From Bacillota bacterium (GTDB lineage: Bacteria > Bacillota > Clostridia > Christensenellales > Aristaeellaceae): 64,000 nt of DNA. Position numbers and translations under genes: made by a program. A model generated the notes under the pieces. That model did no database searches and was not told where the DNA came from. It worked only from the letters and a program-made list of their open reading frames with translations. The DNA lies in NCBI GenBank assembly GCA_023404715.1, contig JAEYAR010000085.1, positions 8,165-72,164 on the forward strand, in the 5' to 3' direction. Of the stretch, positions 52,274-61,314 are shown one piece after another. Position 1 is the stretch's first letter; each line of letters begins with the position of its first letter.

Positions 52274-53131
52274 TCAAAAATCCGTATGGGATTCCTCCGA
52301 AAAAACAAGGCTTTGATATTGTCTGGGCGTGTAGGAGGAATAGCGGCGAAAGACCGTAGAAAAGTAGCTGCTCGTATTGAAAGAGAGCGCCATCGCCGTC
52401 TGGGTGATCGAATAACCGCGGGCCAGCATCCGTTTTGCGCGTGCGATTTTGCACATGTTGATATAGTGGTTGGGGGTGATGCCCATCTCTTTTTTGAATT
52501 TGATCTTAAAATAGGTAAGAGATAGTCCCGCTTCCCGCGCCAGATCATATAGGCTAATCTCTTCTGTAATATGATGATGGATGTATTTGGTGACAGCGGT
52601 GATGATTTCATCCTTGGGCGCGGCCTCGACGCTGCCCGCAATCTCCAAGATACGATGAAGAAACAGCACCAGCTTCGCCTGACCGTACTGATACTCCGCC
52701 TCATTGTTCGATTGCAACAAGTGAAAAGAAGACGCGAGCGTCTTACAATGCTCGAGGCTGCCGTGGCAAAGCTGCGTATGCAGACGGCGGAGCCGTTCGC
52801 ATAAGCATGCGCCGTTCGACGCTGCGAGCCCCAAAAACTCCCCTTGCGATTCGACCTGTACGCACAGATGGTAAAGAGCGCATTGATAATTGGGCTTGAT
52901 TTGAAACCAGTAGGGTTCAGGGGCGTACATGATGAAGATATCCTTGGGCATCATCGGATATTCCGTGCGTTCCGTGCTGATGATCGCAGAGCCGTTTGAG
53001 ACGAGCACAATGCTCAGCATCCCCTCGGCGACGTGCTTATCCATGACGACATTGGATAGCGGTTCACTGATATAGCACAGCGCATGTGCGCCGTCGATCA
53101 GGCATCGCTTCTCCTTTTTAGCTGTTTCCAC
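52274..53131 (-). CDS. AraC-family transcriptional regulator
   Basis: A 285-residue regulator from a GTG at 53131 with GAGAGG upstream (a TTG at 53176 lacks a site). N-terminal cupin-like sensor (HVAEGMLSIVLVSNGSAI, YPMMPKDIFIMYAPEPYWFQ) and a C-terminal double helix-turn-helix (ISLYDLAREAGLSLTYFKIK, ITQTAMALSFNTSSYFSTVF). Upstream of the PTS IIC and kinase genes by about 150 bp, which it probably controls in response to a sugar. Confidence 0.92.
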   Translation of the reverse strand: METAKKEKRCLIDGAHALCYISEPLSNVVMDKHVAEGMLSIVLVSNGSAIISTERTEYPMMPKDIFIMYAPEPYWFQIKPNYQCALYHLCVQVESQGEFLGLAASNGACLCERLRRLHTQLCHGSLEHCKTLASSFHLLQSNNEAEYQYGQAKLVLFLHRILEIAGSVEAAPKDEIITAVTKYIHHHITEEISLYDLAREAGLSLTYFKIKFKKEMGITPNHYINMCKIARAKRMLARGYSITQTAMALSFNTSSYFSTVFRRYSSYTPRQYQSLVFSEESHTDF

Positions 53132-53473
53132 GGCGACCTCTCTTCTGCATAATCGGTATTCAAAATCGTACTGCAAATAAAAATGGATGACTTTCGCACA
53201 CGAGGTTTGGTATAGTAGTTTCAGTTACAGAATCACGAAGGATTCATGTGTAAAACCATTATAAAACAGATTAAACGATTGTTCAATTATTCTCTATAAT
53301 ATCTGAAAAGATTTTTGATTATCTCTTTATTTCTTCTTAAATGTCGGTATAGCCCGTAACTCCGGGCTTTCCCGGCTTTCTGTATATTGGAAGAACCTCA
53401 CATATACCCCCATAACCGCTCATGTCTTTGCTTTGAAAAGTAGTAGATTGAGTAGTAAAACACCATCTTACTA

Positions 53474-54685
53474 CTATGCTGCAACGTCCATTCCAGTGTC
53501 CAGGCGGTCCATTTCTGCCTTGGCCGAATCGAAACTGGCGTGGGCGTAATAGTTGAGCGTCATGACGATGTTTGCGTGGCCCATGATGTATTGCAGCGCC
53601 TTGGGGTTCATGCCTGCATTGGCCTTCTTTGTGCAGAATGTATGTCTCATGGTGTGAGGGGTCATTACCTTCGGCAGCGGTGCCTCATGGCACTTGTTGT
53701 ACTTCTTCAGCAGGCACTTGAACATGGCATCGTAGTTTGCCGCCGTTTTCGGCAGGCCGTCCCGGTTCAGGAACAGGAAATGCGCGTATCCATCAATGAT
53801 GATAGGCTTGGCACCCTTGCGGTTCTTTAAGGCACGTTTGAACGCTTCACTGGCTGCTGCGGTCATTGGTATTTGCCTGATGCCGCTTTCCGTTTTAGGT
53901 GTCTCAATGTAGAAGCCGTCCTCTGCGCTCCGTAAAAGCTGATGGTCCACTTTGATATAGCCCTTTTCAAAGTCTAAGTCGGTATCGGTCAGTCCGCAAA
54001 GCTCGGAGATACGAAGCCCTGTTTCCAGCAGAATTACGATCTCGTCATAATACTTCTGATAGACCGTATCTCCCTGAATGAAGTCCAGGAGTTCCTTTTC
54101 CTGCTCCGGTGAGAGCGGCACCTTGGGTTCCGTGTCATCATTCAATACCTCGTTGATGTTGAAATCAAACGGATTTTTACGCAGGCAGTCGTCTTGGACA
54201 GCCAGGAAAAAGGCAGCTTTCAGGGAACGCTTGTGGTTGCTGATGGTATTGAAGGCTATCCCTTTTTCCTGCATACGCAGCGCCCATTCTTTGGCGTCGG
54301 ACAGCTTCACATTTTCAATACTGGCTGCCCCCAGCTTATCCTCAGAAAGAAGGTTCATGAGCTGTTTGCGCCCTTTTTTGGTTCCCCGCTTCACGTTGCC
54401 CCGCTGCCGGATATACTTGGCATAAAGCTGGCAGACCGTCATTTTCTTGCCGATGGTGTCTATGCCGTCGTCAAGGTCCTTCTGTATCTGCTTAATTTTT
54501 TCACGAAGTGAAAGGTCAGCCCGTTTTCCAGCAGGGATTTTGTCCGTAGGGACCAGTTTCCATGAGTAAACAAATTTTGGTTCTCCAAAGGCATCGGTAT
54601 ATTTATATTGGTATCTTCCATCTGGTCGCTGGCTCTCTCCAGACTGCAAAATACGGTTTTTGCTGTCTCGTCTTTTTTCTGACAT
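53474..54685 (-). CDS. int: Tyrosine recombinase integrase, Tn916 type
   Basis: A 403-residue site-specific recombinase. N-terminal arm-binding domain (SEKRRDSKNRILQSGESQRP, YSWKLVPTDKIPAGKR) and catalytic domain with LETGLRISELCGL (Arg), HTMRHTFCTKKANAGMNPKA (His-x-x-Arg) and MGHANIVMTLNYYAH (His and nucleophile Tyr). Very similar in layout to Tn916 Int (405 residues). The ATG at 54685 is ten bases after AAGGAG; an ATG three codons earlier is too close. Confidence 0.96.
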   Translation of the reverse strand: MSEKRRDSKNRILQSGESQRPDGRYQYKYTDAFGEPKFVYSWKLVPTDKIPAGKRADLSLREKIKQIQKDLDDGIDTIGKKMTVCQLYAKYIRQRGNVKRGTKKGRKQLMNLLSEDKLGAASIENVKLSDAKEWALRMQEKGIAFNTISNHKRSLKAAFFLAVQDDCLRKNPFDFNINEVLNDDTEPKVPLSPEQEKELLDFIQGDTVYQKYYDEIVILLETGLRISELCGLTDTDLDFEKGYIKVDHQLLRSAEDGFYIETPKTESGIRQIPMTAAASEAFKRALKNRKGAKPIIIDGYAHFLFLNRDGLPKTAANYDAMFKCLLKKYNKCHEAPLPKVMTPHTMRHTFCTKKANAGMNPKALQYIMGHANIVMTLNYYAHASFDSAKAEMDRLDTGMDVAA

Positions 54686-54763
54686 ATTCGTCATGCTCCT
54701 TTCATGACGGATAGAGCCTTAATATGCTAACAAGATTATAGCACATGTAAGGCCCGTCTGCAT

Positions 54764-54964
54764 TTATATCACGTCCAATCCATCTATTATTTTTTCAAAG
54801 TGCTTGCGTTTAATCTGAATCCGGTTGCCGTTCAGAATGACCCAGCCAGCACTTGGATTTTCCTCAGCAAGTTTACGCAGCTTATTTTCGCCGATGCGAA
54901 AGTATTTTGACGCTTCTTCAATCGTGAGTGTATATTTCTCCCAGATGGGTACATCAGTAATCAT
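54764..54964 (-). CDS. xis: Excisionase, Tn916 Xis type
   Basis: A 66-residue winged-helix DNA-binding protein: ITDVPIWEKYTLTIEEASKY, FRIGENKLRKLAEENP, GNRIQIKRKHFEKIIDGLD. It closely resembles Tn916 Xis in length and sequence, and directs excision together with Int. ATG 54964 with AAGGAGG upstream; a terminator lies just before its ribosome site. Confidence 0.95.
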   Translation of the reverse strand: MITDVPIWEKYTLTIEEASKYFRIGENKLRKLAEENPSAGWVILNGNRIQIKRKHFEKIIDGLDVI

Positions 54965-54980
54965 AATGTAACCTCCTTCA

Positions 54981-55046
54981 GAAAAAGAAAAAGCCGCACC
55001 GATAAAGTCAGGGCCGTCGTAACATAACGGCATAAATCGGTGCGGC
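54981..55046 (-). terminator. Terminator immediately upstream of xis
   Basis: Arms GCCGCACCGAT and ATCGGTGCGGC around a structured loop, followed on the minus strand by TTTTTCTTTTT. It lies between the sigma-like gene and the xis ribosome site, so xis-int transcription from upstream must read through it or be antiterminated. Confidence 0.7.
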
Positions 55047-55403
55047 TGTCTCTGTTCTATATGAAAATTTATTCCCGCCGTATTTGCCACGCCCCCCAGC
55101 GGTGCGCCGGTTCCGGCGCGAGGGGATATTGCAGGCCGCCCCTGGCGGGGCTGTCATAACTCCACAGCGTCGTTTGTAACGTGCGCCGCAGGGTTCCCCC
55201 CAAGTCTTTAGGGAGCCGTGAGGAAGTGTCATTATCCCCCGCGCTGTCATCGCGCCCGGTGTGCCTCACCGGGTCTAAGGCTTGCGTGGATCGCTCAAAC
55301 AGCTTGTCCTTCACCTCCTTGAAGCTGTCGTCCTGGCGGCGCGCCTTATGCCGCTATCACGCGGGTTTTGTGCCTGCAATACCGTCTATTCAGTTGTCAT
55401 GGT
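55047..55403. other. ICE spacer between sigma-like gene and xis
   Basis: GC-rich text with several short inverted repeats. A minus-strand frame of about 80 codons (55069-55314) starts only at a GTG inside its own AAGGAGG, so coding is doubtful. No other gene is supported. Confidence 0.4.
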
Positions 55404-55967
55404 TCAGGGAAGAACGGGGAAAGCATGTCCTTCACCCTTCACATTTTTTAAGGCGGTTTCGCACCCTGTTTTTCCCAATAAGCCCAAATTTTTTTGAAGT
55501 TTTTTTCTGGCCTTGGTGATGGACTTGGAGACATTCTGATGGGTCACGCCCTCCGCCGCAGCGATAGCCTCCACGCTCATTCCCTCCACGCACAAAAGCC
55601 ACAGGCGGCGGTACTGCTTCTGTGTCAGGCAGCTTCGGATCTGCACCATCAGGAGGGCGCATGTCCGGGCGCGCTCCGCGTCAGCTTCAGCCTCGGCCAG
55701 CTTCTGAAACAGCTCGTCTTCCACAGATGGGGCAGACACAATCAGGTCCAGGTACTCGTCCGCCAGGGGGAGGCCATTGTCATAATAGCTGCGTCCTGAT
55801 TTTTCCATCGTGTGGTAATTGCTGTCCGACCAGTGTTTCCATTTAACAAATTCCTCATCACTGGCAAAGTCGGCACGGGTCAGCCGGGCCGGACCGGTCA
55901 CGCTTATGTAGACAATGGCATTTTTCTCACGCTTATTCAGCGCGTAATCACTTTTTTTATCAAACAT
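55404..55967 (-). CDS. Sigma-70-like regulator of the ICE
   Basis: A 187-residue protein with a C-terminal sigma region-4-type helix-turn-helix (LTQKQYRRLWLLCVEGMSVE, AIAAAEGVTHQNVSKSITKA). N-terminal half is charged (KREKNAIVYISVTGPARLTR). Such proteins sit at the int end of Tn916/Tn1549-like elements, where they are proposed to direct element transcription. ATG 55967 with GGAGGAAAGG upstream. Confidence 0.85.
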   Translation of the reverse strand: MFDKKSDYALNKREKNAIVYISVTGPARLTRADFASDEEFVKWKHWSDSNYHTMEKSGRSYYDNGLPLADEYLDLIVSAPSVEDELFQKLAEAEADAERARTCALLMVQIRSCLTQKQYRRLWLLCVEGMSVEAIAAAEGVTHQNVSKSITKARKKLQKNLGLLGKTGCETALKNVKGEGHAFPVLP

Positions 55968-56417
55968 TTTCCTTTCCTCCGTTTCGATTTTTGGGTTTGA
56001 GCAATCGAAACGGAGGCGGCGGGGAACGACAGCGGTAGAGGCCGACAGAACCTGGCAGGAAATGACAAGGAAAAAGGCGCGGCTGCCTGTCAGCAGTCGC
56101 GCCTTGTCCACCAGCTAAGTATCGCTTGCCGGTTCTTGGTGGTTCGGAAGATTTTGGAAAGTATTTTGTCGGTGAAAAAAGCGCCGCAACTCTCCCAATA
56201 AGAGCTGCGGCGCTTTGCTGGTGATTCTGGTTTTTCTTGTATCGTTTGACCCTTTCCATCTGTCATTCCCCATCTTGCAGGGAATGGCATAAATGTCCTT
56301 AATTGGCACATTCCCCTTTTTTGCTTGATAGGGACAAGTATAAAGGGGGAAAAGGTCAAGTTACGGTTAGAACCGGGTCAAAATGTGGTTTGTTTCTGAC
56401 GATAGATGACATGATTT
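55968..56417. other. Spacer with two minus-strand terminators
   Basis: Terminator 1 at 56172-56216 has 16-bp arms (one mismatch, AAAGCGCCGCA) with a minus-strand tail TTTTTTC and ends the response-regulator transcript. Terminator 2 at 56075-56103 (arms GGCGCG-CTGC) has a TTTTTCC tail on the same strand. The segment between them could hold a small RNA, but no promoter is clear. Confidence 0.6.
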
Positions 56418-57104
56418 TTACTTTTTCTTAAAACGATAGCCTACCTCTCGGACGGCTTCTATCGGAGCGGTTTCACCAAGCTTTTTCCGAAGGCGTTTCA
56501 TTTCACATACAACGCTATTTTTATTGCCCATGTACGGTTCGGCCCACACCTGTTCATAAAGCTGTTCAAAGGTAAATACACGCTCCGGGTGGCTCATAAA
56601 CAGGTTGAGCAATTCGTATTCTCGATAGGTTAGTTCCAGAGGTCGTCCGCTTATCAGAGCTTGTCGGGTATGTCGTTTTATTATCAGGTCGTCATGGGCT
56701 ACAATGGAATAGGCCCGCGTTTTTAGATGGTTCAGATCACAGAAACGGCGCAGAAGGGCATAGACACGAGCAAGACATTCCTCTGTTTCAAAGGGTTTTG
56801 TCAGATAGTCGTCAGCACCTACTTTGAATGCCTCCAATTTGTCGGCCAACGCCGATGATGTGGAAAGAATCAAGATAGGCATGGGCTTTAAGTCCCGCAA
56901 GGTCTTTAGCAGTTCCATGCCGTCATTTTCGGGGAAACAGGCGTTGAGGATAACTAAATCGTATTCCTTACTCGCCAGCTCCGTCAGCCCTTCCCGGACA
57001 GTCAGGGTGTAATACGCATCTGTGGTTTCGCTGTCTACGTTGTATTTGATGTCCTTGCAGGTCTGTAAATCATGGTCGATGATTAAAACTCTGTTTTTTC
57101 TCAT
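56418..57104 (-). CDS. OmpR-family regulator with altered receiver site (D54N)
   Basis: A 228-residue protein with a receiver domain and winged helix (TYREYELLNLFMSHPERVFT, NKNSVVCEMKRLRKKLGE). The usual phospho-acceptor Asp is Asn: YDLVILNACFPENDG (N54), although the acidic pocket (IIDHD) and the Lys in LTKPFETEE remain. It therefore probably works without phosphorylation. Orphan: no kinase is adjacent. Last gene of the transport operon in the element, 41 bp after the ABC gene. Confidence 0.88.
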   Translation of the reverse strand: MRKNRVLIIDHDLQTCKDIKYNVDSETTDAYYTLTVREGLTELASKEYDLVILNACFPENDGMELLKTLRDLKPMPILILSTSSALADKLEAFKVGADDYLTKPFETEECLARVYALLRRFCDLNHLKTRAYSIVAHDDLIIKRHTRQALISGRPLELTYREYELLNLFMSHPERVFTFEQLYEQVWAEPYMGNKNSVVCEMKRLRKKLGETAPIEAVREVGYRFKKK

Positions 57105-57145
57105 TTTTTTCTCTTTACTCCAAAATAAAAACTCAACTGACTATT

Positions 57146-58885
57146 TTATGAAAACTGGCTGTTATAAAGAGCTGCATATTTTCTGTTCATTAACATTAGC
57201 TCATCATGATTTCCGATTTCTTTTATATCTCCTTCCTCCATATACAAAATCATATCGGCGTCACGGATAGTAGAAAGCCGGTGAGCAATGACAAAGCTGG
57301 TACGGCCTTTCATAAGTTGCGCCATGGCACGCTGAATTAGAACTTCCGTATGGGTGTCTACATTACTTGTTGCTTCATCCAAAATCATAATTTCAGGATT
57401 GGAAGCGATGGCACGGGCAATGGTGAGAAGCTGACGCTCGCCCTGCGAAATATTTTCTGCTCCCTTTGAAAGCTCCATATCATATCCACCGGGAAGTGTT
57501 TTTATAAAATTATGTGCATAGGCAGATTTTGCCGCAGCAATGATTGTGTTTCTATCCATATTTTCTTCCGCATAACCCAGGTTATCGGCAATCGTTCCTT
57601 CAAAAAGCCATGTGTCCTGCAAGACCATACCAAAACGATCCCGCAATTCTTCTCTTGGCATATCGCATATGTTTACACCATCTACCATGATAACACCGCC
57701 ATCTATCTCATAGAAACGCATCAGCAGATTGATAAGAGTGGTTTTGCCTGCGCCGGTGGGACCGACAATAGCGACCTTTTGACCAGGCTCCACTGTCAAA
57801 TTCACACCGTTCATCAACATGCGGTCAGACGTATATCCGAACTGAACATTTTGAAAAGTTACACTGCCGGAACAATCTTTTGGAATGATACCATGTTCTG
57901 CGTCTGGCAATTCTTCCTCTGCATCCAGCAAAGCAAAAATTCGATCTCCTGCGGCTTTTGCCGCGCCGAAGCTTCCCGCCATACCAGCCAGAGAAGAAAA
58001 TGGTTCGGCAAATCGGCGGGTATATTCCAGCATAGCCTGCACATTTCCCACGGTAATAAAACCGCCGATGGCACGCAGACAACCGATTGCGGCACAAACC
58101 ACATAGCCCATATCATTTACGAAAGTTGTGATCGGACTAACTGCTCCTGCAGTTGTTTCTGCCTTATAGGAGCTATTTTTCAATTCCTCATTCAAAGCAG
58201 AAAAACGCTGTTTTGCTCTGTCCTGATAACTAAAGGACTGAACTACCTGTTGACCGTTATACATCTCTTCAATATATCCGTTAAGCTGTCCCAAAAGTTC
58301 CTGCTGCTTCCCATAATGCTTGCTGCCGGATTTCATCACACCTGCTGCGCTAAGTAGTGACAGCGGCACCATAATAATCGGAATCAGTGTCAGTTTCGGG
58401 CTGATTGCCAGCATCATGAGCAAAATTCCGATTGCGGTAATCACCTGTGTAACGATAGAGGTAAGATTTTGACTGACGGTATTGTTGATGGTATCTACAT
58501 CATTGGTTATCACACTGAGAATGTCGCCGTGTGTATGTATATCATAGTAATTTAGCTTCAATCGATGCATTTTGTCACCAATATCGCTTCGGATTTCACG
58601 CATTGCATTTGCAGTAATCTTTGCCATGTGAAATCCCTGCAAAAAGGCAAAGAACTGTGAGACCAGATACAGACACACTAATGCCGCAAGCAGCCAAAGA
58701 ATATTTTCCCAATAAAATACGCCATCCCTGATACTGTCAAACAGGGTCGTTGTGACTTTACCGATAACAAATGGAGCCATAACTGTAAAAATCGTGCTGG
58801 CAGAAGCAAACAGCAAAACAAAGAACAGCCGCAAACGATGGGCTTTCATATATCCAAAAAGCCGTTTGAATGTATGGTTTTTCAT
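57146..58885 (-). CDS. ABC exporter half-transporter (subunit 1)
   Basis: A 579-residue protein with a six-helix N-terminal membrane domain and an ATPase: Walker A VGPTGAGKTTLINLLMRF, signature ISQGERQLLTIARAI and Walker B EIMILDEATSNVD. ATG 58885; its ribosome site lies within the end of the neighbouring ABC gene, so the two are coupled. The pair forms a heterodimer. Exported substrate unknown; drug or peptide export fits the BmrR-like regulator. Confidence 0.92.
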   Translation of the reverse strand: MKNHTFKRLFGYMKAHRLRLFFVLLFASASTIFTVMAPFVIGKVTTTLFDSIRDGVFYWENILWLLAALVCLYLVSQFFAFLQGFHMAKITANAMREIRSDIGDKMHRLKLNYYDIHTHGDILSVITNDVDTINNTVSQNLTSIVTQVITAIGILLMMLAISPKLTLIPIIMVPLSLLSAAGVMKSGSKHYGKQQELLGQLNGYIEEMYNGQQVVQSFSYQDRAKQRFSALNEELKNSSYKAETTAGAVSPITTFVNDMGYVVCAAIGCLRAIGGFITVGNVQAMLEYTRRFAEPFSSLAGMAGSFGAAKAAGDRIFALLDAEEELPDAEHGIIPKDCSGSVTFQNVQFGYTSDRMLMNGVNLTVEPGQKVAIVGPTGAGKTTLINLLMRFYEIDGGVIMVDGVNICDMPREELRDRFGMVLQDTWLFEGTIADNLGYAEENMDRNTIIAAAKSAYAHNFIKTLPGGYDMELSKGAENISQGERQLLTIARAIASNPEIMILDEATSNVDTHTEVLIQRAMAQLMKGRTSFVIAHRLSTIRDADMILYMEEGDIKEIGNHDELMLMNRKYAALYNSQFS

Positions 58886-58886
58886 G

Positions 58887-60611
58887 TCAGACGGCCTCCT
58901 TTCCCAACTGTATTTCTGCTATCTCACGATAGAGAGGACAGGTATTCAGTAGTTCTTTATGTGTTCCCTGACCGACAATCATTCCGTCGTCAACCACTAA
59001 AATGCGGTCTGCGTCTAAAATAGTGCTGATTCGCTGCGCCACCATAATGATTGTTGCACTTCCCATTGCAGCCTTCAGGTTTTTGCGTAGATTTTGGTCT
59101 GTTTTCATATCCAAAGCCGAAAAGCTGTCATCAAAAACATAGATTTCCGGCATTTTCATAATAGCTCTTGCAATCGCCATGCGCTGACGCTGACCGCCAG
59201 AAAGATTCGTTCCGCCTTGTGCGATCCTGTCATGATACCCGTTTTCCTTTTTCATAATAAATTCCCCGGCACACGCAATCCCGGCTGCTGACTGCCAATC
59301 CTGATCCGTTCCATCGTTTTTTCCAAAATTCAGATTAGAAGCAATATCACCTGAAAACAAAACATTCTTCTGCGGGACATATCCAATCAGGGAACGAAGA
59401 TCATCCACTGCATATTCTTTAGCGTTCACGCCATCAATCAGAATTTCCCCAAACAAGGGATCGTACAGGCGTGGAATCAGTTTCAGGATACTGGATTTGC
59501 CTCGTCCAGTTCCGCCAATAATTGCAGTGATTTCTCCCGGATGCGTTTTAAAGCTAATGTCTTTCAAAATTGGCTCCGGCGCTCCGGGATATGCAAAGGT
59601 CACATGACGGAATTCTACCGTAGAGCGGAGCGGACGCTCCTGCAAAGGAAATGCTCCATCCCGAATACTTGTTTCAGTTTCCAACACTTCTGCTATACGC
59701 CCTGCACAGGCATACGCGGTAGGGAACATCATGATAACAAGGGTCAACATCATAACTGACATCAACACCATACTGATATACTGGCTGTTCGCTACCAAAG
59801 AACCGACTTCCATGGTGCCCGCTTCCACATAATGTGCGCCAAGACCTAAAACCGCTGCTGTTGTTACTCCGAAAATCACATTGATGACCGGCAGCAAAAG
59901 ACTTGTAATCCGCCCCGATATCATTGCTGTTGCAGCATAATCGGTATTTGCTTCACCAAAACGGCGGCTCTCGGCCTTTTGTTTATTGAAAGCACGAATG
60001 ACACGAACTCCCTCCAGAGATTCCAGAAACAATTGATTGATTCTGTCAAGCTTCTGCCTGAGCTTGATCGAATAGCGGGAAGCAAACAAAATAACAATGC
60101 CGCACCCAACCAATAACACCGGAATTGCAACCGTAAGGACGGAGCTGACCTGACCGCCGGTAGCAGCGGAGAAAATCAGGCCGGCTACCGCCATCATAGG
60201 CGCAAGAATACCAATACGCAAAAGCATAGTAAGGAAATTCTGAACATTTGTAATATCCGAGGTGCTTCGTGTAACTAAGCTGGCTGTCCCAAATTTATCA
60301 AGTTCGGCTGAAGAAAAGCTCTGCACCTTTTCAAAAACCTGTCCGCGAAGTGTTGCCGAAAAATCCGTAGAAATACGGGAAGCGATTCGTACAGACAAGA
60401 AATTGACAATACAGGCAAGTGCGGTAACGCCAGCCATCACAGCGGCAAGTATGAAAACTGTGCTGCGTGAGGAATCGGTTACTCCGCTGTTAATCATTTG
60501 GGCAAGCAGCGATGGCAGCATCATCTCCACCACCGCGGACAAAAGTACCAATAAAGAAAGCCCTAATACCTGTCGGCTGTTTAGCCTTACTTTTGAAAAA
60601 ATTGTTTTCAT
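58887..60611 (-). CDS. ABC exporter half-transporter (subunit 2)
   Basis: A 574-residue partner with membrane domain and ATPase: Walker A IGGTGRGKSSILKLI, signature LSGGQRQRMAIARAI and Walker B IYVFDDSFSALD. The residue after the Walker B Asp is Asp instead of the catalytic Glu, giving one degenerate site as in known heterodimeric exporters (TM287/288, LmrCD type). ATG 60611 with AAGGAG upstream. Ten bases after the CmpB-like gene. Confidence 0.92.
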   Translation of the reverse strand: MKTIFSKVRLNSRQVLGLSLLVLLSAVVEMMLPSLLAQMINSGVTDSSRSTVFILAAVMAGVTALACIVNFLSVRIASRISTDFSATLRGQVFEKVQSFSSAELDKFGTASLVTRSTSDITNVQNFLTMLLRIGILAPMMAVAGLIFSAATGGQVSSVLTVAIPVLLVGCGIVILFASRYSIKLRQKLDRINQLFLESLEGVRVIRAFNKQKAESRRFGEANTDYAATAMISGRITSLLLPVINVIFGVTTAAVLGLGAHYVEAGTMEVGSLVANSQYISMVLMSVMMLTLVIMMFPTAYACAGRIAEVLETETSIRDGAFPLQERPLRSTVEFRHVTFAYPGAPEPILKDISFKTHPGEITAIIGGTGRGKSSILKLIPRLYDPLFGEILIDGVNAKEYAVDDLRSLIGYVPQKNVLFSGDIASNLNFGKNDGTDQDWQSAAGIACAGEFIMKKENGYHDRIAQGGTNLSGGQRQRMAIARAIMKMPEIYVFDDSFSALDMKTDQNLRKNLKAAMGSATIIMVAQRISTILDADRILVVDDGMIVGQGTHKELLNTCPLYREIAEIQLGKEAV

Positions 60612-60621
60612 TATTATCTCC

Positions 60622-61314
60622 TTAATTTTGTAAAATTGGCTTCGTCAAAAACTGCCATTCACAAAAACGTTTTTTCATAAATTCATCATTGTACCGCTGG
60701 TCAATTGTCTGCTCCAATACATTTGAAGGAGGAATGTCGAAATGCCGACCGCTCCATCGGCAAATTGCCGCAGAGGTCAAAAGTATATCGACAGCCATAA
60801 TTGCTGTGAATATGGCACAGCCAACCTTCCAAGTCTTTTTTTCTGCCTTCGATAAAACGACTTCTATATATGGAACAATAATAGAAAAAGCCATTCCCAC
60901 AATCCCCCATACAAGGGACATTTGAAGACTGACGTGCCCGCGTATATTAAAAAAATGGTTAGAGTAATTCCAAGCTCTCATGGAAAGTCCAAATTCTAAT
61001 AGCAATCCGCAAAGAAGTTCAAGGGAAAAACCCATCAAAACGTATAAAGTAAATTGAATCCATTTACTTTTGCGATATAGTATTGTATACCCAACATAAC
61101 AGCCAACAGCGCCAATTCCGTATATAATACAGAACGGACCCAACAATGAAACCACATGAGTTTCCCAATGACCATATTTGAAAACGCAAAACACTCCCTC
61201 TAAACCGGTTCCAGCCAAACTGCCTGCAATATAAAGCCAGAATAATTTTGAATATGTAATTTTAGGAGGTATGCTATATAATACATTAAATTGTTTTATG
61301 CACGGTTTACTCAT
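60622..61314 (-). CDS. CmpB-type (putative ABC-transporter permease) membrane protein
   Basis: A 230-residue protein with about six helices and short loops (LFWLYIAGSLAGTGLEGVFC, VSLLGPFCIIYGIGAVGC, LYVLMGFSLELLCGLLLE). The pattern GLEGVFCVFKYGHWETHVVS-like and the NHFFNIRGHVSL segment fit the CmpB/YvaZ-type putative permease family of Firmicutes. Overlaps the upstream AI-2E gene by 8 bp. Role in transport is inferred. Confidence 0.7.
   Translation of the reverse strand: MSKPCIKQFNVLYSIPPKITYSKLFWLYIAGSLAGTGLEGVFCVFKYGHWETHVVSLLGPFCIIYGIGAVGCYVGYTILYRKSKWIQFTLYVLMGFSLELLCGLLLEFGLSMRAWNYSNHFFNIRGHVSLQMSLVWGIVGMAFSIIVPYIEVVLSKAEKKTWKVGCAIFTAIMAVDILLTSAAICRWSGRHFDIPPSNVLEQTIDQRYNDEFMKKRFCEWQFLTKPILQN

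Noticed and set aside
55069..55314. An 81-codon minus-strand frame in the ICE spacer.
   Set aside because: Its only start is a GTG overlapping the AAGGAGG; conserved non-coding ICE DNA is equally likely.
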